From contig DSDF01000022.1 of the NCBI GenBank assembly GCA_011048835.1, positions 22,331 through 86,330 on the forward strand: a stretch of DNA of 64,000 nt, read 5' to 3'. The notes beneath the pieces were generated by a model. The model was not told the origin of the DNA. It worked only from the letters and a program-made list of their open reading frames with translations, and ran no database searches. Shown piece after piece: positions 8,470 through 16,609 of the stretch. The first letter of the stretch is position 1. Each line of letters starts with the position of its first letter. Position numbers and translations under genes: made by a program. This stretch comes from Methanoculleus sp. GTDB taxonomy: Archaea; Halobacteriota; Methanomicrobia; Methanomicrobiales; Methanomicrobiaceae.

Positions 8470-8785
8470 GCTGCAATTCGTTGGATGTGTGCCGCATTAA
8501 TGGTTGCTCTCGGGGAAGGAGGAGTCGATTTGGATACCATTCGATGATTTGAGAGAGCCATGGTATTCCCGTCTGTTCATGGATAGAATCTCCCCAATCG
8601 GGCGTTGCTGTGGTGTGGTCGTAGTGCGACAGGCCTGTCAGGGTCTTTGAATTGCTTTGCGGAATGACCGCCATTCTGGTTCTCGAGCGATAGTGGAAGG
8701 TCCGGGAGAACGGCGTTCGCACCGGGAACCAGAAAACCGAAATTCAAATGATTGCTTGCGATTTGTGACAAGAAGTGAATCGGGA
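8470..8785. other. Gene-free region with a 9-bp inverted repeat
   Basis: 316 bases upstream of tyrS and downstream of a small membrane-protein gene. No ORF with family features or good start is seen. TTCTGGTTC (8674-8682) and GAACCAGAA (8726-8734) form a perfect 9-bp stem around a loop that itself contains GAACGGCGTTC. The rest is expected to hold the tyrS promoter, but no strong TATA box stands out. Confidence 0.4.
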
Positions 8786-8962
8786 TTATTTTTTTCTCCC
8801 GAGGAAATAATACGCAATTGCGCCGAGAATGCCAAAGACCAAGGCAACGACGATCCAGATAATTTTCCATCCTGTGGTAAGCCCTTTGTTCTGGGTGAGA
8901 ACATCATAAATCACCCAGATAACAGATACCAACACCAGTAATCCCCAAATCATCTCAAGCAT
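8786..8962 (-). CDS. Small membrane protein with PLDc_N-like domain
   Basis: 58 residues from the ATG at 8962, chosen because TTGAGG lies nine bases upstream; a TTG at 8983 is possible but weaker. Two transmembrane helices (IWGLLVLVSVIWVIYDVL and IIWIVVALVFGILGAIAYYF) flank a polar turn NKGLTTGWK, and the protein ends in a basic GRKK. This is the layout of the phospholipase-D/nuclease N-terminal (PLDc_N) family, found alone as small membrane proteins in many prokaryotes. Function unknown. It appears to be a single-gene unit. Confidence 0.75.
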   Translation of the reverse strand: MLEMIWGLLVLVSVIWVIYDVLTQNKGLTTGWKIIWIVVALVFGILGAIAYYFLGRKK

Positions 8963-9223
8963 AAGCGGATGCCTCAATAGCAATAAACGTAGTTTGCATA
9001 TATTAAATTATCCAGGGATATGGTAATTTTACCAATAATTTAAGGTCTATCTTCACGTTAGGGGGAGGATTCGGGACTCATGCAGTCTGTTTCCTTCTGG
9101 CGCATACAATCCCTGGATCGTTCCTTGCAATCTGCGAACCATACCTGGTAAAATCACGTCCGATCCAGAGACTGGCCTCTTTTTACCGCCTTTTCGGATA
9201 AAAGAATGATCGTGGTCCGGAGA

Positions 9224-9252
9224 CTGAAGCGGATGATTCGATCCGCCTTCAG
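9224..9252 (-). terminator. Hairpin 3' of GAPDH
   Basis: CTGAAGCGGAT and ATCCGCCTTCAG pair with one bulge around a six-base loop, 26 bases past the GAPDH stop on its strand. A T-rich patch follows about 20 bases further. Likely transcription end. Confidence 0.5.
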
Positions 9253-9277
9253 ACAGGACTTCCTGAGATGAACAATC

Positions 9278-10300
9278 CTATATCGCCGTGAAGCCGAGCG
9301 CTTCGTTGGTCATTCGGATGGATACCGCCGCATCCTCCACGGTGCCCGTAAGGGCGCGGATGGCGTCGATGTTTTCGACCACCACGTCCGCTTCCTGGTG
9401 GATGGCCTGGAAGAGGTAGAGTTCAGTGTCGTTGACCACGGAGACCGATTCCTCGTAGACGGCGTTCTCCCAGAGATCGGCCCGTGGACGGCCCATGTCC
9501 AGCGCATATTCTTTGAGTTCTGCCGTGCTGGTAATTCCGGTGCCCTTCCGCACCAGCCCCATGCGGGGGTGTTCCTCGATGAGGGAGAGCACGCCCTCCC
9601 GGGTGGCCGCTTTTTCGAGGTCGATGTGGATCACGTGCATGTGCATGAACGTGGTGGGGACGATCATGGCAAGGGTGACGATATCGATGTGGGGGAGGAC
9701 CGTCTGGACATCGGGCCCGTGGTGGCTTGGAATGGTCGGCGGGTTGAGCACCACTGCGTCTATCGGGCCTTTCTTGATCGCACCGGGGTCGGAGCCGCGG
9801 CGCACCATGGTGGCCCGTACTTTCCGCGCCCCGTACTTTTCATCAACAGCATTGACGATGCGGCAGAGCCCGGTGGTGTTGCAGGAGACCACCCGTGCGA
9901 ACTGGCGGTTGAGGGCGTCTGCATAGTTGCAGGAAGCGTTGAAGGAGAAATCCGCAACCTCGTGCTTTTCGCCTCCCTGCCAGACGGCCTTGAGGTTGAA
10001 GAGCTGGTAGAGCGCCTTGTTCTTGGCGCCCACGCCGCCGGGCGTGGCATCCACCACGATATCGGCGTGCTTGAGCATCTCCTCCACGTCGCCGGCCACG
10101 TCGATGCCTGCGCGATCGAATGCAGGTTTGTTCTGGATATCCGCGATGTAGAGGGGATAGCCCCGCCTGTTGGCGATGTAGGCCTCCGCACTGGGTCGTG
10201 TCTTGGAGACGCCGATCACTTCCATGTCGGGCTGTGCGGCGACTGCATCGGCGACGCGCTTGCCGATGGTGCCGTACCCGTTTACTGCGACCTTAATCAT
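9278..10300 (-). CDS. gap: Glyceraldehyde-3-phosphate dehydrogenase, archaeal type II
   Basis: 340 residues from the ATG at 10300. The Rossmann start is IKVAVNGYGTIGKRVADAV and the catalytic cysteine lies in SCNTTGLCRIV, the archaeal form. A GGAKNKALYQ-like segment is replaced by GGVGAKNKALY, also archaeal. It interconverts glyceraldehyde-3-phosphate and 1,3-bisphosphoglycerate, serving gluconeogenesis in a methanogen. A TATA-like CTTTATTACAA read on the minus strand lies about 25-36 bases before the start, so the leader is very short. The longer upstream frame to 10381 does not resemble the family. Confidence 0.95.
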   Translation of the reverse strand: MIKVAVNGYGTIGKRVADAVAAQPDMEVIGVSKTRPSAEAYIANRRGYPLYIADIQNKPAFDRAGIDVAGDVEEMLKHADIVVDATPGGVGAKNKALYQLFNLKAVWQGGEKHEVADFSFNASCNYADALNRQFARVVSCNTTGLCRIVNAVDEKYGARKVRATMVRRGSDPGAIKKGPIDAVVLNPPTIPSHHGPDVQTVLPHIDIVTLAMIVPTTFMHMHVIHIDLEKAATREGVLSLIEEHPRMGLVRKGTGITSTAELKEYALDMGRPRADLWENAVYEESVSVVNDTELYLFQAIHQEADVVVENIDAIRALTGTVEDAAVSIRMTNEALGFTAI

Positions 10301-10567
10301 ACAATCGATGTCATACGGAAAGGATTGTAATAAAGGTTGCTGCCCCGGCGGAGGGGATACGGCGGCAGCCTGTATGCCCACGAAGTGTCTGTATTACGAA
10401 TTTCAGGACTGCAGGAGGATTTTTTGTGTGGTGCTCCCCATCACCGGCGGGTGGGGACTGCATACTGTATCGAGCATCTTGAAGCATTGATGGTAATATA
10501 TCCGCCCCTGCATGCGCTCTATTCAAATGAGCGGATGCTATATGTTCAGAGGTGGAATGGATCTGTA

Positions 10568-11407
10568 ATGGATAATGCTGCGGCATATATCAAAATGCTG
10601 AGAATAGGGGACTGGATACGGTTCTATCCGATCTTCCCCCTCGCCGGGGCGCTCTGCGCCTGCGGGATTGCTCCGGAGCTTCTCCCCGTTCTGGTCATTT
10701 TTATGTGCATTACCGGATACGGCTTTGTGGTCAACAACTACTATGATGTGGAGATCGACCGCAGCCATGCAGGAAAGGTCGAAAAGAACACCAATCCTCT
10801 CGTCAGCGGGAAGGTGAGCAAAAAAGGCACCCTCGTCCTCATGGGCGTGCTGGTGTCCCTCTCCCTCTGCATCGCCGCTGCAATGAGCCTCTCCGGCCTC
10901 GTGTGCTGCCTGCTCTGCATCGGGGCGCTCACCCTCTATTCGGCCGCGCCATTCCGGTTCAAGGACCGTTTTCTGGTCGATATCCTCACCCACGGGCTGA
11001 TGTTCGGCGGCCTGCCCGTACTCGCCGGCTACGCCCTCGCCGGGGGAACGCTCGCATCTCCCGATCCCCTCCTGGTGGGCTGCGCCCTGATCGGGACGCT
11101 GGTGTGCTTCGAAGCGTTGATCGCCCACCAGATATGCGATTACTGGGAGGACAGGGATTCGGCGACGACCACGGTGGTGCGGCTCGGGCACCGGATGGGC
11201 GGGATCCTTCTCGGCAGCATGATGGCAGTCTCGATCGCCGCACTGGAACTCCTTGCCCTTGCAATCCCCTTCAACGCCGTGCTGCACGCCGGGGTGCTGG
11301 TCTCTCTCGCCGCCTATCCCGCCCTCAGCTGCAGGCAGGAGGTCATGGTGCAGATGAAGAGCACCTACTCCCGGGTGCTCGTTGCCTGCATGAACCTGCA
11401 GCGCTGA
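10568..11407 (+). CDS. UbiA-family prenyltransferase
   Basis: 279 residues from the ATG at 10568, which follows GAGGTGG by about 11 bases; 77 upstream in-frame residues are not family-like. Seven to nine membrane helices. The first aspartate-rich motif is NNYYDVEIDRSHAGK with downstream NPLVSGKVS, and the second is DYWEDRDSATTTVVRLG. UbiA enzymes transfer prenyl groups to lipophilic acceptors. In archaea candidates include digeranylgeranylglyceryl phosphate synthase and quinone- or carotenoid-pathway enzymes; the substrate cannot be fixed here. A TATA-like GGTAATATATC is at about 10491. Divergent from GAPDH. Confidence 0.88.
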   Translation: MDNAAAYIKMLRIGDWIRFYPIFPLAGALCACGIAPELLPVLVIFMCITGYGFVVNNYYDVEIDRSHAGKVEKNTNPLVSGKVSKKGTLVLMGVLVSLSLCIAAAMSLSGLVCCLLCIGALTLYSAAPFRFKDRFLVDILTHGLMFGGLPVLAGYALAGGTLASPDPLLVGCALIGTLVCFEALIAHQICDYWEDRDSATTTVVRLGHRMGGILLGSMMAVSIAALELLALAIPFNAVLHAGVLVSLAAYPALSCRQEVMVQMKSTYSRVLVACMNLQR

Positions 11408-11424
11408 AACCTTCTTTTTGAAAG

Positions 11425-11538
11425 ATGCGGATGAAGCGGAGCGTTCCTGACATCAGGGCCGAAGAACTTGCCGGCGCCCTTGCGTTCTCCCTCCTGCTGG
11501 CCTGGTTTCTCTGGCGGTTCTGGCCGTACCTCTCCTGA
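11425..11538 (+). CDS. Possible 37-residue single-span membrane peptide
   Basis: ATG at 11425 opens a 37-codon frame with a basic start (MRMKRSVPD) and one hydrophobic helix (LAGALAFSLLLAWFLWRFW), ending at TGA 11536-11538. It lies 17 bases after the UbiA-type gene, so it could be co-transcribed. No clear ribosome binding site and no recognised family. It may be a real small membrane protein or chance. Confidence 0.35.
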   Translation: MRMKRSVPDIRAEELAGALAFSLLLAWFLWRFWPYLS

Positions 11539-11612
11539 TCCACGACTGATGGTGCCTCTGCCGCCGGAGCGCCCCCGTCGGCAATCTGCCCCGGCGCCAT
11601 GCAGTGTGGCGC

Positions 11613-12056
11613 TCACCCCCGCATTCTGCCGGGCCGGACGATGCCGGCGAGCCCGGTAATCACCACCACCACAAAGACGACTGCTTTGAGGAATGGTGCA
11701 ACCACCGCAAATATCGAAAATACCGTTATCCCGATGATTGTATCCACCAGTAGAAAGATGCGGATCAGGAACTCCACCAGGAGCACCGCCCCGCCCGCAT
11801 TGAGGAAGGGGGCGGCGATATTGACCGGAAAAGGGAATGCCGCGAGGATATCTGCGACGAGAAAGATGAGCGAGAAGAGGAGGACCAGCCAGACGTTGTC
11901 GGTGAGAAATGCGGCGATGGTGCGCACCGGTGCGATCTCCGTGGTGCCGGCAAGCCAGTTCAGCACCACGACCACGATGAGGAAGACGGCGATGCCGATG
12001 ATCCGGTGGAGGATCAGCCAGGGGAGGGGTTCCCGATCATGCCCGGCCGCGACCAT
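11613..12056 (-). CDS. Small integral membrane protein, unknown function
   Basis: 147 residues from the ATG at 12056, which has a very strong GGAGGAGG five bases upstream; the longer frame to 12149 is therefore unlikely. Four hydrophobic segments: IIGIAVFLIVVVVLNWL, VWLVLLFSLIFLVADIL, AVLLVEFLIRIFLLVDTII and AVVFVVVVITGLAGIV. The N-terminus is charged (GHDREPLPW). No family recognised. It is divergent from the C_GCAxxG_C_C gene, and both may use the TATATA element near 12124. Confidence 0.72.
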   Translation of the reverse strand: MVAAGHDREPLPWLILHRIIGIAVFLIVVVVLNWLAGTTEIAPVRTIAAFLTDNVWLVLLFSLIFLVADILAAFPFPVNIAAPFLNAGGAVLLVEFLIRIFLLVDTIIGITVFSIFAVVAPFLKAVVFVVVVITGLAGIVRPGRMRG

Positions 12057-12120
12057 TGCAGCCTCCTCCTCCGTGACGTCCCCCCGTGGTGCGCATGGTA
12101 CCGGTATGGTATGCGCCCCC

Positions 12121-12131
12121 GCTATATAGGC
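12121..12131. promoter_or_regulatory. Symmetrical TATA element between divergent genes
   Basis: GCTATATAGGC is nearly palindromic and lies 56 bases before the plus-strand start at 12177 and 68 bases before the minus-strand start at 12056. A TATA box can be read in either direction, so it may serve both genes. Confidence 0.45.
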
Positions 12132-12176
12132 ATGCAGTGGCGATACCATTTTGGCGTCTGCCGGTCATGGAGCGTC

Positions 12177-12608
12177 ATGGCACGTGCTGATCGCGCGGTG
12201 GAGAATTTCCGGCAGGGCTGCAACTGCTCCCAGGCGGTGCTGACGGCATTTGCGGCGGATTACGGGATGGATGAGACGACGGCGGCGCTGGTTGCCCGGG
12301 GGTTCGGCGGCGGGATGGGCCGCACCGGGGGCGTCTGCGGGGCGGTGAGCGGTGCGGTGATGGTGATCGGGCTGTCCACCCGCGCGATCGAGGATGCCGG
12401 CGAGGGAAAACAGCGGGCCTACGCACTTGTGCGGGAATTTTTCCGCCTTTTCGGCGAGCGACGGCCGTCGATTGAGTGCAGGGCCCTGCTGGGCTATGCT
12501 ATTGGCGACCCCGAGATGTACGTCCTCATCAAAGAGCAGGATCTCTTCGAGACTGTCTGTGCCGGGGTCATCAGGGATGCCGCGGAGGTTCTCGAAGCGA
12601 TCCTCTAA
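12177..12608 (+). CDS. C_GCAxxG_C_C family redox protein
   Basis: 143 residues with the spaced-cysteine pattern of the family: FRQGCNCSQAVLTAF near the N-terminus, ARGFGGGMGRTGGVCGAVSG in the middle, then IECRALLG and TVCAGVIRDAAEVLEAIL. The family (C_GCAxxG_C_C) is presumed redox-active and often sits near membrane or metal-handling genes; its substrate is unknown. Start at ATG 12177 with GGAG upstream. A DUF72 gene follows 57 bases downstream. Confidence 0.88.
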   Translation: MARADRAVENFRQGCNCSQAVLTAFAADYGMDETTAALVARGFGGGMGRTGGVCGAVSGAVMVIGLSTRAIEDAGEGKQRAYALVREFFRLFGERRPSIECRALLGYAIGDPEMYVLIKEQDLFETVCAGVIRDAAEVLEAIL

Positions 12609-12665
12609 TGCCCGGAGGGCTCCTGTGCGGCCCCTTCGTCGATGGGGCCGGGGAGGAATGAAGGT

Positions 12666-13349
12666 ATGGAGGTCTATGTGGGTACGAGCGGATGGTACTA
12701 CGCGTGGAACCGGGAGAAGTCGCTGGACTGGTTTTGTGCGCATGCCGGCCTGCATGCGGTGGAGTTGAACGCCAGCTTCTACCGGTTCCCCTCTCCTGAC
12801 CAGGTCCGATCGTGGGCGGAGAAGGGGGCCGACCTCTCCTGGTCGGTGAAGGTGCACCGCTCGGTCACCCACGCCCACCTCTTCAACGAGGAGGGGTTTT
12901 CGGTCTGGGAGAGGTTCAGGGATGCCTTTGCTCCGCTGGACGACCGCATCGCCTTCTACCTCTTCCAGGCGCCGCCGCGGTTCGACGACCAAGAGAGGCT
13001 CATCACCTTCGCCGACGAGGCGGATCTCGGCGACCGCTGTGCCGTGGAGGTGCGCAACCCCGATCTCGTCGGCGACGATGATCTCTGCGCCATGATCAAG
13101 GATCATGCCGTGCTGGTCTCGGTCGACTCCCCGGATTTCCAGAACCGCATCTTTGCGGGCCCCCTCATCTACCTGCGGATGCACGGACGGGGCGAATGGT
13201 ACAGCTACAACTACTCCGGGGAAGAGCTGGAGGAGACGGCATCCATCGTCCGCTCGGGAGATCCAAAACGGGTGCATGTCTTTTTCAACAACGACCACGC
13301 CATGCTCGACAACGCACAGGCGATGGCCCGTCTTCTCGCGGAAGAATGA
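12666..13349 (+). CDS. DUF72 family protein (YecE-like TIM barrel)
   Basis: 227 residues from the ATG at 12666, which follows GGAGGAATG. Family marks are VYVGTSGWYYAWN at the start, VELNASFYRFPS, the WSVKVHRSVTH block, FQAPPRFD and the late YLRMHGRGEWYSYNYS. DUF72 proteins form a TIM-barrel-like fold related to xylose-isomerase-type enzymes, but no reaction has been assigned. The length is close to the usual 230-270. Possibly co-transcribed with the preceding C_GCAxxG_C_C gene. Confidence 0.9.
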   Translation: MEVYVGTSGWYYAWNREKSLDWFCAHAGLHAVELNASFYRFPSPDQVRSWAEKGADLSWSVKVHRSVTHAHLFNEEGFSVWERFRDAFAPLDDRIAFYLFQAPPRFDDQERLITFADEADLGDRCAVEVRNPDLVGDDDLCAMIKDHAVLVSVDSPDFQNRIFAGPLIYLRMHGRGEWYSYNYSGEELEETASIVRSGDPKRVHVFFNNDHAMLDNAQAMARLLAEE

Positions 13350-13356
13350 GCCCTCA

Positions 13357-13383
13357 CCGGGCCAGGCGGAGACGGGTGCCCGG
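13357..13383. terminator. Hairpin between convergent genes
   Basis: CCGGGC and GCCCGG pair across a 15-base loop just after the DUF72 stop and before the stop of the opposite-strand gene. No long T-run. Confidence 0.35.
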
Positions 13384-13430
13384 CCTGTCTTCGTGCCTGA
13401 CCCGCAGGGCAGAATCGGGGAATAATCCGG

Positions 13431-13940
13431 CTATTGCCGGCGTTTTATGCGCATCTCGCACATATCGCCGCCCATGCAGATGCCCCTGGCGGTGCGCACG
13501 TCGTAGTCGGGATTGAGGCTCTCTATTGCCGCAGTGGTGTAGGCCCTGCACGCGTTGCACACGACCCTCCCATCGAGCCCGATCTGCTGTGCACGCGAGG
13601 CCATCGGACATGCTGTGGTGATGATCACGGCGCCATCCCCCTCCCCGGGCTCGACACCGCCGCCGGCAAGTTCAGGGCCCAGGAATAATTTGGAAATCGC
13701 CACGAAGGTTTCGGCGACCTCTGGCGCGGTGCCCCGGGGGAGGTCGAATGCATCCGCAACCACGGTCTGCTGCTTTCCGGCCTGCCCCCAGAGGGCGGCG
13801 ATGGCTTCGTTCAGTTCGTCTTCATAGGCGCCTTTCGTTGCCTCCTTGAATGCACGGCGGTAGCCGAAGATCATATCATTTGCTGCTCTCGCTGCGATGT
13901 TCCATCTCGCTTCTGCCGGGATATCCTCGATATCCACCAT
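13431..13940 (-). CDS. Cysteine-rich conserved protein, possibly ATC-hydrolase/DUF6125-like
   Basis: 169 residues. The N-terminal half is helical (ARAANDMIFGYRRAFKEATK). The C-terminal half carries a cluster of cysteines: TTACPMASRA, VVCNACRAYTTAAIESLNP and ARGICMGGDMCEMRIKRR, giving six cysteines that could hold a metal or iron-sulfur centre. The pattern recalls proteins labelled L-2-amino-thiazoline-4-carboxylate hydrolase-like or DUF6125 in anaerobes, but I cannot prove the family. Monocistronic, convergent with the DUF72 gene. Start at ATG 13940. Confidence 0.7.
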   Translation of the reverse strand: MVDIEDIPAEARWNIAARAANDMIFGYRRAFKEATKGAYEDELNEAIAALWGQAGKQQTVVADAFDLPRGTAPEVAETFVAISKLFLGPELAGGGVEPGEGDGAVIITTACPMASRAQQIGLDGRVVCNACRAYTTAAIESLNPDYDVRTARGICMGGDMCEMRIKRRQ

Positions 13941-14215
13941 TTCTCACCAACCTCCGTCTCAACGGGACCGGGAGCGAATTTGCAACGGAATTTCGAATAT
14001 GGCGTGAAGGAGACCCAGTCCCGCAACGGGTGAGCAGGAGCGCTCACCATCTCCCCTTCCAGAGAAATAAGGGGAGTATATGGAAGTACAATAAGAATCT
14101 TTGTGCGGCGAAGGTGGCGAATCCGGTGCCTGGGCGAAACATCGCTTCGTGCGGTCCTGCCGGCGAACTCCCGGGTGAGATTTATCTATCGGCATGTGAA
14201 ATCTTTCTAACATAG

Positions 14216-14233
14216 TGTGAGCAATTTCTCACA
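14216..14233. promoter_or_regulatory. Palindrome upstream of the DUF2178-ABC-XRE operon
   Basis: TGTGAGCAATTTCTCACA has 6-bp arms (TGTGAG/CTCACA) and ends 15 bases before the operon's first ATG. A TATA-like ATTTATCTATC lies 25-40 bases upstream. The dyad would overlap the transcription start, as an operator for a repressor such as the XRE protein encoded at the operon end. Confidence 0.5.
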
Positions 14234-14248
14234 GGACTGCGATGAACG

Positions 14249-14671
14249 ATGGCAGCAGCACAGAAACAATTGCACAAAAGCCGCTGGTGGATGACCGCCA
14301 TGTTCTTCTTCGGCGCGGCCCTCCTCGCAACCGGGCTCTTCCAGTCGCTCACCATGCCTGCCGGCGCGCTCGGCACCATCGCCGGCTCCGCGATCGCCAC
14401 GGGGTTTGTCATGATGCTCCTCGCCGGCGCCCGGCTCTTGAAGGGCGAGTCGCACTCCATGCAGGACGAGCGGACGAAACGGATCGGCGCCTGGGGCCTC
14501 TCCTACTCGTGGTTTTTGACATTCCTGGCAATGTTTGCGGTCTTCTGGCTCGACCACCTCGGGACCGCCTCGCCCGATGCGGGGACGCTCTCGGTGGTAT
14601 TCATCCTGCTGATGGGCCTTTCTGCGAAACTCTTCCAGAGCTACCGCTTCCGCAGGGGGGATGTTGCGTGA
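14249..14671 (+). CDS. DUF2178 family membrane protein
   Basis: 140 residues with four membrane helices and the family block SMQDERTKRIGAWGLSYSWF between helices 2 and 3. The protein ends in a basic tail (YRFRRGDVA). DUF2178 proteins are commonly encoded with a small XRE regulator and with ABC-2 exporters in methanogens. Its stop overlaps the GTG start of the ABC ATPase (GTGA), so translation is coupled. Function unknown. Confidence 0.82.
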   Translation: MAAAQKQLHKSRWWMTAMFFFGAALLATGLFQSLTMPAGALGTIAGSAIATGFVMMLLAGARLLKGESHSMQDERTKRIGAWGLSYSWFLTFLAMFAVFWLDHLGTASPDAGTLSVVFILLMGLSAKLFQSYRFRRGDVA

Positions 14672-15600
14672 ACGTTATGGAGACGTCGTCTCTCGGCAAA
14701 GCCTTCGGGGGACGGACGGTGCTGGACGGCGTCAGCTTCGGCGTGAAGAAAGGAGAGGTCTTCGGGTTCCTGGGCCCCAACGGCGCGGGCAAGACCACCA
14801 CGCTGCGCCTGCTCCTTGGCCTGCTCGAACCAGACGATGGCGAGGCGCTCGTCTTCGGGGATCGGCTCGCCGACCGGGATGACCTCCGCCGGCGCGTCGG
14901 CGTCCTGCTCGAGGGCAACGGGCTCTTCGACCAGCTCTCCGCCCGCGAGAACCTTGACTACTACGGACGCCTTTACGGTGTTCCCGATCTCGCGCAGCGG
15001 ATCAGCGATATCCTCGTCCTCACCGGGCTCGAAGAGCGCGCCGGTTCGGCGGTCGGCACCTTCTCGACAGGCATGAAACGCAAGCTCGGCCTGGGCCGGG
15101 CGCTCCTCCATGAACCGGAGATCCTGTTTCTGGACGAGCCCTCGTCGGGGCTTGACCCGGAAGCCCAGCGGATGGTCAGGGAACTCATCATCGAGGTGTC
15201 ACGGCATGAATCGGTCACCGTCTTTCTCAATTCGCATAACCTGGATGAGGTGCAACGGGTCTGCGATACGGTGGCCATCCTGGATCGAGGCCGGATACGG
15301 GCCTATGACCGGGTCGCCGCGCTTGTTGAGAACCGGGGCGGGGTGCATTTCACCCTCACCCTCGCGGATGCCGGGGACGCCTCCCGCGCAGAGGGTATTC
15401 TCGCCGCCATGGAGGAGGTGCGCGACTACCGGATCGCGGACGGCGTGATCACCACCGTGCTCCCGGAGGGCGCCGCTCCGGCGGAGGTGCTCGCCCGGCT
15501 GGTCAGGGAGGGCATCCTCATCGAAGAAGCAAGAAAAACCCGCCGATCTCTCGAGGAGATCTATCTCGATGCGGTGGGACCCACGGAGGGATCAGCATGA
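14668..15600 (+). CDS. ABC transporter ATP-binding protein
   Basis: 310 residues from GTG 14668, preceded by AGGGGGG. Walker A GPNGAGKTTT, Q-loop region VGVLLEGNGLFDQLS, signature FSTGMKRKLGLGRAL, Walker B ILFLDEPSSGLDP and H-loop LNSHNLDEVQR. The C-terminal 80 residues form the extra domain of the DrrA/CcmA-type exporters. It powers the ABC-2 permease encoded next, whose start overlaps its stop (ATGA). The substrate is unknown; lipids, drugs or peptides are typical. Confidence 0.95.
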   Translation: MNVMETSSLGKAFGGRTVLDGVSFGVKKGEVFGFLGPNGAGKTTTLRLLLGLLEPDDGEALVFGDRLADRDDLRRRVGVLLEGNGLFDQLSARENLDYYGRLYGVPDLAQRISDILVLTGLEERAGSAVGTFSTGMKRKLGLGRALLHEPEILFLDEPSSGLDPEAQRMVRELIIEVSRHESVTVFLNSHNLDEVQRVCDTVAILDRGRIRAYDRVAALVENRGGVHFTLTLADAGDASRAEGILAAMEEVRDYRIADGVITTVLPEGAAPAEVLARLVREGILIEEARKTRRSLEEIYLDAVGPTEGSA

Positions 15601-16295
15601 ACCCGATGCTCACGGTGGCACGCAAGGAGATTGCCCAGCTCCTCCACAGCAGGATGTCCATGCTATCCACGGCATTCCTGGCGATATTCTTCGCGTTTAC
15701 CGCCGCACCAGCGGTTACCATGGACGGCGGAGGTCTCGCCATCCTCGACCAGCTCCTGTTTTCGATGGTTCCGGTGATCGGGCTCTTTGCAGGCTATATC
15801 TTCGCGTCCCAGATCTTTTTGCGCGAGAAGCAGCAGGGCGTCATCGAGACCCTCCTCTGCACCCCCCTCACCGTACGCCAGCTCTGGGCCGGCAAAGTGC
15901 TGGGCGTCACCCTCCTCGCGTGGGCGATGGCCATGGGTGCCGCCATCCTCATCGTCGGGTTTTCCCGCGGCAGCGACGGAGTGCTCCTGCTCCCTTCGGC
16001 GCCGGTCATCGTCCACCTTGCGGTGGCGGTGCCCCTGTTCATCGTTGCGGGAACGGGCCTGCTGGGCCTGGCCCAGTTCATCCTGGGCATGCACCAGATC
16101 CAGATCGTCAATGTCGCGGTGATCTTTGTCCTCATCTTTCTGCTCACCCTGACCCAGCAGCTGGTCAATCCGGAGGCGGGCATCACCTGGCCGGTGGCGG
16201 GCGCATCCTTCCTGGCGGGGCATGCCGCACTGGGAGGCGTGTGGGCGGCGGGGAGATGTTTGAACACGGAGCGGATCGTGACCAGCCTCCCCTGA
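15597..16295 (+). CDS. ABC-2 type transporter permease
   Basis: 232 residues with about six membrane helices. A cytoplasmic loop with the REKQQGVIETLLCTPLTVRQ block is characteristic of ABC-2 permeases. The start ATG overlaps the ATPase stop. It pairs with the preceding ATPase as an exporter. The protein is somewhat short but complete, ending before a 9-base gap to the XRE gene. Confidence 0.92.
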   Translation: MNPMLTVARKEIAQLLHSRMSMLSTAFLAIFFAFTAAPAVTMDGGGLAILDQLLFSMVPVIGLFAGYIFASQIFLREKQQGVIETLLCTPLTVRQLWAGKVLGVTLLAWAMAMGAAILIVGFSRGSDGVLLLPSAPVIVHLAVAVPLFIVAGTGLLGLAQFILGMHQIQIVNVAVIFVLIFLLTLTQQLVNPEAGITWPVAGASFLAGHAALGGVWAAGRCLNTERIVTSLP

Positions 16296-16304
16296 GGTGC
16301 CCGG

Positions 16305-16508
16305 ATGAAGACGCGTATCAGGGAGTTTCGGGCGAGAAAGAACCTGACGCAGGCTGAGCTTGCCATACTGGTCGGGGTGCGCAGGGAGACGATCGTCTTT
16401 CTGGAGAAGGGCACCTACAACCCTTCGTTGCGGCTCGCCCACCACGTCGCACAGGCGCTGGATGCAGGTATCGAGGATATCTTTTCGTTCGACGACGAAG
16501 TGGACTGA
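16305..16508 (+). CDS. XRE-family small transcriptional regulator
   Basis: 67 residues that are essentially one Cro/C1-type helix-turn-helix: [37 protein letters not shown] and [19 protein letters not shown]. This YozG-like type regulates neighbouring membrane-protein genes. It is the last gene of the module, and the dyad at 14216-14233 is a candidate target. Confidence 0.92.
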   Translation: MKTRIREFRARKNLTQAELAILVGVRRETIVFLEKGTYNPSLRLAHHVAQALDAGIEDIFSFDDEVD

Positions 16509-16522
16509 GCGTTGCAGGCAAG

Positions 16523-16550
16523 CACCGCATCCGCTCCTGGCGGGGCGGTG
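16523..16550 (+). terminator. Hairpin after the XRE gene
   Basis: CACCGC and GCGGTG form a 6-bp stem 15 bases after the XRE stop. It separates the operon from the convergent RRM gene. Weak T content. Confidence 0.35.
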
Positions 16551-16609
16551 GTGCGTGGATATCAGGATAACAAAGAGGTTCGCTTGCTTATACGAGGGAA
16601 AAAGGAGAT

